Below, one piece after another: positions 1 through 6,798 of a DNA stretch of 9,627 nucleotides. How positions within the stretch are numbered: position 1 is the first letter of the stretch; each line of letters begins with the position of its first letter. The notes under the pieces are model-generated. The model did no database searches, was not told the DNA's origin, and saw only the letters and a program-made list of their open reading frames with translations. Origin of the DNA: Chitinophaga pinensis (lineage in GTDB: Bacteria > Bacteroidota > Bacteroidia > Chitinophagales > Chitinophagaceae); contig CAMCBE010000048.1 in assembly GCA_945872805.1 (NCBI GenBank), forward strand, positions 1 through 9,627, given 5' to 3'. Both the position numbers and the translations under genes were made by a program.

Positions 1-3000
1 CTGATTTTAAGGCAGTGATGGAATATATGCATGGGCATTCTCCTGAAAGGAAAATCCCTGTGAAAATTAAGGCAAACATGTTAGAGGGAGCGTCGGAGCG
101 TGAATCGACTGAAAAACCAGTTCTTCATTCTCATGCCTACACAGTTCAATTCAAGGGGAGCTCAACTTCTGCTAATTTTGAATCGGATAAATTTACTGGA
201 GAAGTATCCAATTATTTTATAGGGAAAGATCCTGCACGATGGAAGAAAGGCGTAAAGAGCTTTGGAAGTATTATTCAACATGATCTTTATCCAGGTATAG
301 ATATTCGTTATTACTCCAATGGCAATCAGATGAAATATGATTTTACCATTCAACCAGGAGCAGATCCTTCACGAATTGTAATGCAATATGATGGCACAGA
401 ACAACTGTCTGTTAAAAATGGAGATTTGATTATCAAAACATCTGTTGGTGATTCAAAGGAATTATCTCCTTATGCGTATCAAATTATTAATGGCCAGAAA
501 AAAATAGTTGTCTGCAATTATAAAATAATTGGATCACAGGTAAAATTTAATCTAAAGTCGTATGATCCTTCAGTTCCTTTAATCATAGATCCTATATTGA
601 TTTTTTCAACGTATACAGGAAGTAGAGCAAGCAATTGGGGTTTCACCGCAGCACCTGGACCTGATGGCAGTTTGTATGCCGGAGGAATAGTGTTTGGAAC
701 AGGATATCCAATTTCTACCGGAGCATTTCAATCTACATTTGCTGGTGGAGATGGCCAAGCGAACATAAGTGGAGTAGATGTATCACTTACTCGTTTCAGC
801 CCAGATGGTCGGGCTAGAATTTTTTCTACTTATTTGGGGGGAGGCGGTGATGAATTTCCTCATAGCATTTATGTTGATCAACAATCAAATCCAGTTATTT
901 TAGGAAGAACGACTTCGGATAATTTTCCGATACTAAATAATAATAAAGTAGGCCCGCTTGGCAGGACAGATATTTTTGTAACAAAATTATCAGCAGATGG
1001 TACCACGTTGATAGGAAGTGTTGTAGTAGGAGGTCGAGGCATTGATGGTGCCAATATCGATCCGAATATAAGTCCAAGCCCCAGCTCAACCTTATATAAT
1101 TATGGCGACAATGCACGCAGTGAAGTTATTTTAGATAAGGCTAATAATGTCTATATAGCATGCAGTTCCCAATCTGATGATTTTCTAACTAAAAATGCCA
1201 CACTTGGATATGGTGGTGCACAAGATGGTGTGCTGATGAAATTCTCACCAGATCTCTCAACGCTTTATTTCAGTACCTATTTAGGAGGAAGTGATGATGA
1301 TGCCGCATTTGTACTCGCATTGAATCCGATAAACAATGATATTTATGTAGCAGGCGCTACAATCAGTAGAAATTTTCCTGGAGATAACACCGGAACTATC
1401 GGTCAAACTAATCAAGGTGGTATTGATGGATTTGTTTCAGTGTTTAACAATAGTGGCGTGCTTCAAAAAACCACTTATTTAGGTACCCAAGCCACTGATA
1501 TTATTTATGGTATTCAATTTGATGAAAAAGGATTTCCCTATGTGATGGGAATCAGTTTAGGTGATTGGCCTGTAAAAAACGCTTTATTCAGTAATGCAGG
1601 GTCAAAGCAATTTATTTCAAAATTACAGCCTGATCTTTCTGATTATGTATATTCAACTGTATATGGAACTGCGGCTAATATTCCCAATATTTCACCTGTT
1701 GCTTTTTTAGTGGATCGCTGCGAAAATGTATATGTTTCTGGGTGGGGTGGTAAGCTTAACTTATGTTATGAAAGTGCTTTTGATCAAAAGACTGTTGGTA
1801 CAACCAACATGACCATTACATCAGATGCGATTCAAAAAGTCACCGACAATAAAGATTTTTATTTCTTTGTGATGAAGAAAGATGCTACAGCACAATTATA
1901 TGGATCTTTCTTTGGTCAGCAAGGTGGCGAAGGCGACCATGTTGATGGGGGTACTTCACGGTTTGATAATAAAGGGGCTATTTACCAAGCTGTATGTGCA
2001 AATTGTGGCGGAAACAATGCTTGTGACAATGATGACATCACAAGTCCTATGCTCATATCACGCGGGGTTGTTGGTCCTGCGAATGGTTCACTTGGATCTG
2101 GCAGTGCAGGTGAATGTAACCTTGCTGCATTTAAAATCAATTTTGAATTTGATGGCGTGAAAGCCGGTGCAAAAACTTCCATTGGTGGAATTGCATATGA
2201 TACAGCGGGCTGTTTACCATTAACCGTTGATTTCACAGATAGCGTCAGTTTAGGTAAATCATATGAATGGAATTTTGGAGATGGAACACCAGATTCAATC
2301 GTTGCGAATCCTACTTTACGTCATACATATACTTTTCCTGGAGATTTTAGAGCAAGGCTTATATCTATTGATAACAGTAGGTGTATACCTAGGGATACTT
2401 CTTATGTAACAATACGAGTTCGGACCGATAAAGCTATTTTATTAGCAACTGGGGGGAAGGTTCCACCATGTGATGGACTTCAAGTGGCATTTGTGAATGC
2501 TTCGATACCCCCATTGGGAGGCGTTTTTTCAGATACTTCATTTATTTGGGATTTTGGAGATAATTCACCTTTATTGAAAACAGGTGTTCAGAACCCACCG
2601 TTGCATACTTATCCAGCAGTAGGTAGTTATAAAGCAAAGTTATATCTGAATGACACGGCCTATTGCAATGCGTTTGATGTTATTGATATTTCTATTTATC
2701 TCTCTCCTAATGTAAAAGCATCATTTACCACCCCCCAAGTGGCATGTTCTCCATATAATGCCGTATTTAAAAATACGAGTGTAGCTGGACAAATTTTTAC
2801 GTGGAATTTTGGGGATGGATCACCAGTTTATGTTGGAACAACACCGCCTGTTCATCCATATAATATTCCAGGAGACTACATTGTCACATTGACTGCAACC
2901 GATATTACTACGTGTAATGTTACAGATGTATTTAAAGACACGATTACTGTTAAAGAAGGTCCTTTAGCAAATTTCATCTTTTCGCCAAATCCTCCAGCAG

Positions 3001-3473
3001 AAAATACGGCAGTACAGTTTTTGAATTTTTCACAAAATGCAACTCGTTATAGTTGGGATTTTGGTGATTTCGATACTTCTGCATTGGTTAATCCCGTGCA
3101 CCTTTTCCAACGAACAGATACGTTTAATGTATGTTTATTTGCTTACAATGATTTTGGTTGTGCCGATACCCTTTGCAAACCGGTTCCTGCACTGATTAGA
3201 TCAATTGTGGATGTTCCAAATGCATTCATACCGAATAGTGAGGGCATTAATCGGACGGTGAAGGTTCAAGGATTTGGCATCGCAAAAATGGATTTCAGGA
3301 TTTATAATCGATGGGGGCAATTAGTGTTTGCCTCTTCCTCTCCAAGTTATGGGTGGGATGGAATGTATAAAGGGGTGCTTCAGCCAATGGATGTCTATGC
3401 CTATACGTTGCAAGTGATGTTTAGTGATGGTACACAAGTTTCGAAAAAAGGCGATATAACGTTGATACGATAA
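1..3473 (+). CDS. T9SS type B sorted surface protein with beta-propeller repeats and PKD domains (5' end missing)
   Basis: This is a very large secreted or cell-surface protein. The frame (codons from base 3) is open to the window edge with no signal peptide, so the true start lies upstream; the GTG at 15 is only the first in-window start and numbering below counts from it. Residues 1 to about 195 resemble the DUF7948 beta-domain, ending in IIDP near 190. About 195-700 hold SBBP-type beta-propeller repeats (FSPDG, STYLGG near 261-305 and 406-455; weaker copies near 472-579 and 615-660). A cysteine cluster (C661, C664, C670) closes the propeller. Four PKD domains follow near 732-790, 817-884, 909-967 and 982-1049, each with a WNFGDG- or WDFGD-type core. 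From about 1066 comes the gliding-motility/T9SS type B C-terminal domain (VPNAFIPN, IYNRWGQLVF, GWDG, YAYTLQV). Its role is probably adhesion or matrix; the ligand is unknown. It is probably co-transcribed with the porP-like gene six bases downstream. Confidence 0.93.
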   Translation, partial: DFKAVMEYMHGHSPERKIPVKIKANMLEGASERESTEKPVLHSHAYTVQFKGSSTSANFESDKFTGEVSNYFIGKDPARWKKGVKSFGSIIQHDLYPGIDIRYYSNGNQMKYDFTIQPGADPSRIVMQYDGTEQLSVKNGDLIIKTSVGDSKELSPYAYQIINGQKKIVVCNYKIIGSQVKFNLKSYDPSVPLIIDPILIFSTYTGSRASNWGFTAAPGPDGSLYAGGIVFGTGYPISTGAFQSTFAGGDGQANISGVDVSLTRFSPDGRARIFSTYLGGGGDEFPHSIYVDQQSNPVILGRTTSDNFPILNNNKVGPLGRTDIFVTKLSADGTTLIGSVVVGGRGIDGANIDPNISPSPSSTLYNYGDNARSEVILDKANNVYIACSSQSDDFLTKNATLGYGGAQDGVLMKFSPDLSTLYFSTYLGGSDDDAAFVLALNPINNDIYVAGATISRNFPGDNTGTIGQTNQGGIDGFVSVFNNSGVLQKTTYLGTQATDIIYGIQFDEKGFPYVMGISLGDWPVKNALFSNAGSKQFISKLQPDLSDYVYSTVYGTAANIPNISPVAFLVDRCENVYVSGWGGKLNLCYESAFDQKTVGTTNMTITSDAIQKVTDNKDFYFFVMKKDATAQLYGSFFGQQGGEGDHVDGGTSRFDNKGAIYQAVCANCGGNNACDNDDITSPMLISRGVVGPANGSLGSGSAGECNLAAFKINFEFDGVKAGAKTSIGGIAYDTAGCLPLTVDFTDSVSLGKSYEWNFGDGTPDSIVANPTLRHTYTFPGDFRARLISIDNSRCIPRDTSYVTIRVRTDKAILLATGGKVPPCDGLQVAFVNASIPPLGGVFSDTSFIWDFGDNSPLLKTGVQNPPLHTYPAVGSYKAKLYLNDTAYCNAFDVIDISIYLSPNVKASFTTPQVACSPYNAVFKNTSVAGQIFTWNFGDGSPVYVGTTPPVHPYNIPGDYIVTLTATDITTCNVTDVFKDTITVKEGPLANFIFSPNPPAENTAVQFLNFSQNATRYSWDFGDFDTSALVNPVHLFQRTDTFNVCLFAYNDFGCADTLCKPVPALIRSIVDVPNAFIPNSEGINRTVKVQGFGIAKMDFRIYNRWGQLVFASSSPSYGWDGMYKGVLQPMDVYAYTLQVMFSDGTQVSKKGDITLIR

Positions 3474-3479
3474 TAAACA

Positions 3480-4538
3480 ATGAGTAAAAAGGTAAATACA
3501 AATACATCAGTTAAGCGAAAGCTAATCATTACAACAATATTGTCTGTGATGATATTGGTTGATGTTGCTTACTCGCAAGATTTACATTTTTCTCAGTTTT
3601 TCAATTCTCCTCTTTCAACAAATCCTGCTAATACAGGCTTTATCCCCAGCTCAGATTTTAGGATTGGTGCTAATGTCAGAAGTCAGTGGACTAGCATTCC
3701 GGTGCCTTATAAAACCAATAGTATTTGGGGTGATGCTCAAGTGTGGCGAGATCGTATACCGGGTGGATGGATAGGGCTAGGAGGTCTGATTTTACAAGAT
3801 GTTGCAGGAAGTGGAAATCTTAGATCAACCAAAGTGTATAGTTCCATAGCGTATCATCAGATGTTAGGCAATACGGGGTTATTGTCTGCAGGGTTTAATT
3901 TAGGATATGCCAGTAAACAAATTGATATAACGAAGCTTACTTTCAATAGTCAATGGAATGGTCAGTTTTTCGATGGGTCTAGATCCGACGGAATCCAATA
4001 TTTGTCAAGTTCTTCTATTGGTTACTTTGACATGCAAGCTGGCTTAAATTATGCCATGTTTCCAAGTGATAATATTTATGTACATGGCGGGTTTAGTTTA
4101 CATCATTTAAATAAGCCTGCCGAGTCATTTTTTTTAGATTCAAGTGGAAATGATAATCAAATAAAGCCGCGATCTATATTTTTTGCTGATGCCATGATTA
4201 AAATCAATGATCGTATTATTCTTTCTCCATCTATATATTATACCAAGCAGGCAAAGTCATCTGAATTTGTTGGAGGCATGCACCTGAATTATAATATAAA
4301 AGAGAAGGGGGAACATCAGCTGATTGCAGGGTTATATTTTAGGCCTAATGATGCAATTATTCCCATGGTTGGATATCAATGGAAGAGCTTTCGTTTTATG
4401 TTTAGTTATGACGCAACCGCTTCTCCTATGAAATACTTCAATGGAAGTCAGGGCGCAACAGAACTTTCACTGCAATATGATGGAATGTATGGTAATTACA
4501 ATGGTGATCGACGTCAAAGCTTTTGTCCAAGTTTCTAG
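3480..4538 (+). CDS. PorP/SprF family type IX secretion system outer-membrane protein
   Basis: This is an outer-membrane beta-barrel protein of the PorP/SprF family. SprF-like members assist secretion or surface attachment of cargo with a type B C-terminal domain. The N-terminus has a basic stretch (KRK), then a hydrophobic core (LIITTILSVMILVDVAYS) with probable cleavage before QDLHFSQF. The mature start carries the family signature DLHFSQFFNSPLSTNPANTG, and the protein ends in CPSF, a variant of the CPRF ending common in the family. Its 352 residues are slightly above the usual 300-350. The start ATG lies six bases after the stop of the large cargo gene, with only A/T-rich sequence before it and no clear Shine-Dalgarno site, which suggests translation within one transcript. 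I infer that its substrate is the upstream protein. The family assignment is firm; whether it acts as SprF or as a core PorP is not decided by sequence alone, but the context favours SprF-like. Confidence 0.93.
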   Translation: MSKKVNTNTSVKRKLIITTILSVMILVDVAYSQDLHFSQFFNSPLSTNPANTGFIPSSDFRIGANVRSQWTSIPVPYKTNSIWGDAQVWRDRIPGGWIGLGGLILQDVAGSGNLRSTKVYSSIAYHQMLGNTGLLSAGFNLGYASKQIDITKLTFNSQWNGQFFDGSRSDGIQYLSSSSIGYFDMQAGLNYAMFPSDNIYVHGGFSLHHLNKPAESFFLDSSGNDNQIKPRSIFFADAMIKINDRIILSPSIYYTKQAKSSEFVGGMHLNYNIKEKGEHQLIAGLYFRPNDAIIPMVGYQWKSFRFMFSYDATASPMKYFNGSQGATELSLQYDGMYGNYNGDRRQSFCPSF

Positions 4539-4556
4539 TTCAACTTTACCCCAAAT

Positions 4557-4598
4557 CAAACTTTAATTTCATCAGCTGATTACAAAAGGCGAAGTTTG
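4557..4598. repeat. Inverted repeat enclosing a 10-base palindrome, upstream of the FAD oxidase gene
   Basis: Seven-base arms CAAACTT (4557-4563) and AAGTTTG (4592-4598) are perfect reverse complements. Between them lies the perfect palindrome ATCAGCTGAT (4571-4580). No T-run follows the right arm, so it does not look like an intrinsic terminator for the PorP-like gene. It could be an operator for the FAD oxidase gene, because the right arm overlaps the candidate -7 element, or simply chance in AT-rich DNA. Confidence 0.3.
4567..4598 (+). promoter_or_regulatory. Weak candidate promoter for the FAD oxidase gene
   Basis: GAAGTTTG (4591-4598) differs by one base from the Bacteroidota -7 consensus TAnnTTTG. 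TTTC (4567-4570) stands 20 bases upstream as a poor -33 match. Transcription would start about ten bases before the ATG at 4616, giving a short leader. The 77-base gap after the PorP-like gene and the change of function make a separate promoter plausible, but the match is weak. Confidence 0.25.
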
Positions 4599-4615
4599 TA
4601 AAAATATTTTCAGTC

Positions 4616-6019
4616 ATGGCAAATAAGCCAATCCCTTTTGAAGTGTATCAGGAGTTTAAATCAATACTTGGTGAAGAATTTGTATTGACCGATGCTGAGT
4701 CGTTAGAAAAGCATGGGCATGACGAGACGGAGCATTTGCTATTTCTTCCACAAGTGGTACTTCGGCCGCGCACTACAGAAGAAATTAGTCGGATCATGCG
4801 TATTTGCAATAAGCACTTGCTACCCGTTACTCCAAGAGGTGCGGGTACTGGACTCAGCGGAGGTGCGTTGCCGCATTTGGGTGGCGTGCTTATTTCTACT
4901 GATCGAATGAATGTTATTCTTGAAATTGATGAACAAAATTTGCAGGTTACTACAGAGCCTGGTGTAATAACTGAAGTCCTTCAAAATGCAGTAAAAGAAA
5001 AGGGACTGTTTTACCCACCTGATCCCAGTAGTCGTGGTTCCTGTTTTATAGGTGGAAATATTGCCGAGAATAGTGGAGGACCTAAGGCAGTAAAATATGG
5101 TGTAGTAAGGGATTATGTGTTGAATTTAGAAGTGGTACTGCCAACTGGTGAGGTGATGTGGACAGGGTGTAATGTATTGAAGAACTCAACTGGATATAAT
5201 TTAACCCATTTGATTATTGGTAGTGAAGGCACCTTAGCGATAGTAACTAAAATTGTATTGAAATTAATTCCGCATCCAACATTTGATTTGCTGATGTTGG
5301 TTCCCTTCAATTCATTGGAAAAGGCTGGAGAAGCCGTGAGCGCCATATTTAGGGCAGGCTTTACGCCTTCTGCTATGGAGTTGGTTGAATTAAATGCGTT
5401 GCAAATTGTCAGCAAATTTGTTGATTCATCCGCAGTAGCTGTTACCGAAGAAACAGAAGCCCATCTCATTATTGAAGTGGATGGGAATCATCTTGAGACG
5501 TTGATGGCTGAAATGGAATCCATCAGTGAAGTACTCACTCAATTTGATTGTGGTGAAATTTATTTCGCTGAAGATACGCAGCAAAAAAATGAGTTATGGA
5601 AATTGAGGAGACGGGTTGCAGAGGCTGTGAAGCTTTCAGGGTATACTATTGAAGAGGATACGGTTGTTCCTCGTGCTGAATTGCCGGCATTGATAAGGGG
5701 AGCAAAAGAATTAGGGAAGAAGCACGATTTTGAAGTTGCGTGTTATGGACATGCGGGCGACGGAAATTTACATATCCGAATACATAAGCCCGGAACAGTG
5801 AATAGCCATGGCGATGCCGAAATGACTTCTATACTTAGAGAACTTTTCTTGGTTGTTAAAAATTTGGGCGGAACAATAAGTGGAGAGCATGGCGTTGGGT
5901 TGATTCAAAAAGGATACATGGATATCATATTCAATGAAACGCAGTTGCGTATCATGAGAGAGATCAAGAAAGTGTTTGACCCCAATAATATTCTAAACGC
6001 AGGCAAAATATTCGATTAA
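4616..6019 (+). CDS. GlcD-like FAD-binding 2-hydroxyacid oxidase/dehydrogenase
   Basis: This is a flavoenzyme of the vanillyl-alcohol-oxidase superfamily (FAD-binding type 4 plus FAD-linked oxidase C-terminal domain), expected to oxidise a 2-hydroxyacid such as D-lactate, glycolate or D-2-hydroxyglutarate. The FAD-binding half spans about 35-215 with PRGAGTGLSGG (R74-G79 and following), YPPDPSS, GGNIAENSGGPKAVKYG and GSEGTLAIVT. The C-terminal half carries GHAGDGNLH (H379, H386) and SGEHGVG (E424, H425). These match the metal/substrate residues of D-2-hydroxyglutarate and D-lactate dehydrogenases. It ends FDPNNILNAGKIFD, typical for GlcD. The 467 residues are close to the usual 460-500, so it looks intact. 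No GlcE or GlcF partner lies in the window, so it may work as a single-subunit dehydrogenase or with partners elsewhere; the substrate cannot be fixed. The ATG at 4616 has no Shine-Dalgarno site but gives the usual N-terminus. A strong terminator follows. Confidence 0.9.
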   Translation: MANKPIPFEVYQEFKSILGEEFVLTDAESLEKHGHDETEHLLFLPQVVLRPRTTEEISRIMRICNKHLLPVTPRGAGTGLSGGALPHLGGVLISTDRMNVILEIDEQNLQVTTEPGVITEVLQNAVKEKGLFYPPDPSSRGSCFIGGNIAENSGGPKAVKYGVVRDYVLNLEVVLPTGEVMWTGCNVLKNSTGYNLTHLIIGSEGTLAIVTKIVLKLIPHPTFDLLMLVPFNSLEKAGEAVSAIFRAGFTPSAMELVELNALQIVSKFVDSSAVAVTEETEAHLIIEVDGNHLETLMAEMESISEVLTQFDCGEIYFAEDTQQKNELWKLRRRVAEAVKLSGYTIEEDTVVPRAELPALIRGAKELGKKHDFEVACYGHAGDGNLHIRIHKPGTVNSHGDAEMTSILRELFLVVKNLGGTISGEHGVGLIQKGYMDIIFNETQLRIMREIKKVFDPNNILNAGKIFD

Positions 6020-6037
6020 TTTTGAGGAAGGATGGAT

Positions 6038-6070
6038 ATAGGCTTGAGTTACTTAAGCCTATTTTCTTTT
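6038..6070 (+). terminator. Intrinsic terminator of the FAD oxidase gene
   Basis: ATAGGCTTGAG (6038-6048) pairs with CTTAAGCCTAT (6052-6062) over 11 base pairs (one G-U), with a three-base TTA loop. TTTCTTTT (6063-6070) follows. It begins 19 bases after the oxidase stop codon. The right arm and T-run overlap the stop codon (6059-6061) and last codons of the convergent minus-strand gene. Read on the minus strand the hairpin is followed by ATCCATCC rather than a T-run, so it should work mainly for the plus strand. Confidence 0.82.
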
Positions 6071-6697
6071 GTAGTCGCCTCGTTTCCAAGAACGAATGAA
6101 TTCGCCCCATGCAAACGGATTGAAAATATTCATTGGTGGTGCTTGTCCTGTATAATAATATTTTTGAGCACTCTTAGCCAGATTCATATTCACTGATTCT
6201 CTTCCATCTCTTGGAAGTGATCGCATGAGTATTCGTCGCGTAGCCATATCGGTGTTTCTTCTAGCTAATTCGATATTATCATCTGGAACATCAGTATTAA
6301 CAAAGTCGCGTTCAAATTGCTCCCTAGATGGCCTAGGTTTGATGATTGCTGCAGGTAAATAGGTTGTATCACTAACCATCAACTGAATAATGCTGAATTG
6401 ATTTCCAACCAAATCGGTGGGTATCAGCGTAATTTTATTTTTGAACCCAATGCAACTAAATTCAATATTATCCCCCTTTAACGCAACAATAGAGAAAACG
6501 CCTTGGTTGTTAGTTAATGTTCCTCTTCCAGTTCCTTGTACGATAATACTCACAGCAGGAAGGCCTTGAAGGCTATCTGCCGTCATTACCACACCATATA
6601 ATTGAACAACAGAGTCTTTGAAATTCTCAAACTGAGCGTGGGCAGAAAAAGGCTTTACTATTGTCAGGATAGCTATAAAAAGGGCTAATTTTTTCAT
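6059..6697 (-). CDS. Exported protein with a single carboxypeptidase-regulatory-like (CarboxypepD_reg-like) domain
   Basis: This is a small envelope protein of unknown function. I chose the ATG at 6697, which gives MKKLALFIAILTIVKPFSAHAQ, a clean signal peptide with cleavage after AHA. The reading frame stays open to an ATG at 6742, but that adds 15 residues ahead of the signal peptide and lies upstream of a candidate -7 element at 6721-6714. From the MKK start (212 residues), about 30-105 form a transthyretin-like CarboxypepD_reg domain (LYGVVMTADSLQGLPAVSI, GTLTNNQGVFSI, EFSCIGFKNK). About 110-212 are an uncharacterised, charged region with NTDMATRRILMRSLPRDG and a C-terminus NPFAWGEFIRSWKRGDYKRK. 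Unlike SusC/TonB receptors, which carry this domain at the N-terminus, no beta-barrel follows. It is convergent with the FAD oxidase gene and divergent from mrp. The domain call is good; the function is unknown. Confidence 0.85.
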   Translation of the reverse strand: MKKLALFIAILTIVKPFSAHAQFENFKDSVVQLYGVVMTADSLQGLPAVSIIVQGTGRGTLTNNQGVFSIVALKGDNIEFSCIGFKNKITLIPTDLVGNQFSIIQLMVSDTTYLPAAIIKPRPSREQFERDFVNTDVPDDNIELARRNTDMATRRILMRSLPRDGRESVNMNLAKSAQKYYYTGQAPPMNIFNPFAWGEFIRSWKRGDYKRK

Positions 6698-6713
6698 CAG
6701 ATGCATTCTTGCA

Positions 6714-6743
6714 CAAATTAAGTGCATCTTTTCGATAAACAAA
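6714..6743 (-). promoter_or_regulatory. Candidate promoter of the carboxypeptidase-regulatory-like gene
   Basis: Read on the minus strand, TTTG (6743-6740) and TTAATTTG (6721-6714) are separated by 18 bases. They fit the Bacteroidota -33/-7 pattern with one mismatch in TAnnTTTG. The start codon at 6697 lies 16 bases beyond the -7 element, so the leader would be very short. This supports 6697, and not 6742, as the translation start. Confidence 0.45.
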
Positions 6744-6759
6744 GTCGGATATGAATGGT

Positions 6760-6767
6760 TATTTTTG
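6760..6767 (+). promoter_or_regulatory. Candidate -7 promoter element of mrp
   Basis: TATTTTTG is a perfect match to the Bacteroidota TAnnTTTG -7 element, 31 bases before the mrp ATG. No good -33 TTG stands 17-23 bases upstream; TTTTCG near 6729-6734 is about 25 bases away. It lies back to back with the minus-strand promoter at 6714-6743, so a regulator binding here could act on both genes. Confidence 0.42.
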
Positions 6768-6798
6768 CAGTTCTTATATTTTTTAACAAATCATATTT

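Noticed and set aside
796..1570. Possible DNA-level tandem repeats in the large surface-protein gene
   Set aside because: The STYLGG and DG-type motifs recur at the protein level, but the DNA copies differ too much for a recent tandem duplication; they are ordinary beta-propeller repeats.
5113..5469. Minus-strand reading frame of 118 codons inside the FAD oxidase gene
   Set aside because: It is fully antisense to a well-conserved enzyme core and has no family pattern or start signals.
6698..6742. Upstream in-frame ATG codons (6742, 6727, 6706) as starts of the minus-strand carboxypeptidase-like gene
   Set aside because: They would add residues before a clean signal peptide that begins MKKLALF at 6697. 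The ones at 6742 and 6727 also lie upstream of the candidate -7 element at 6721-6714.
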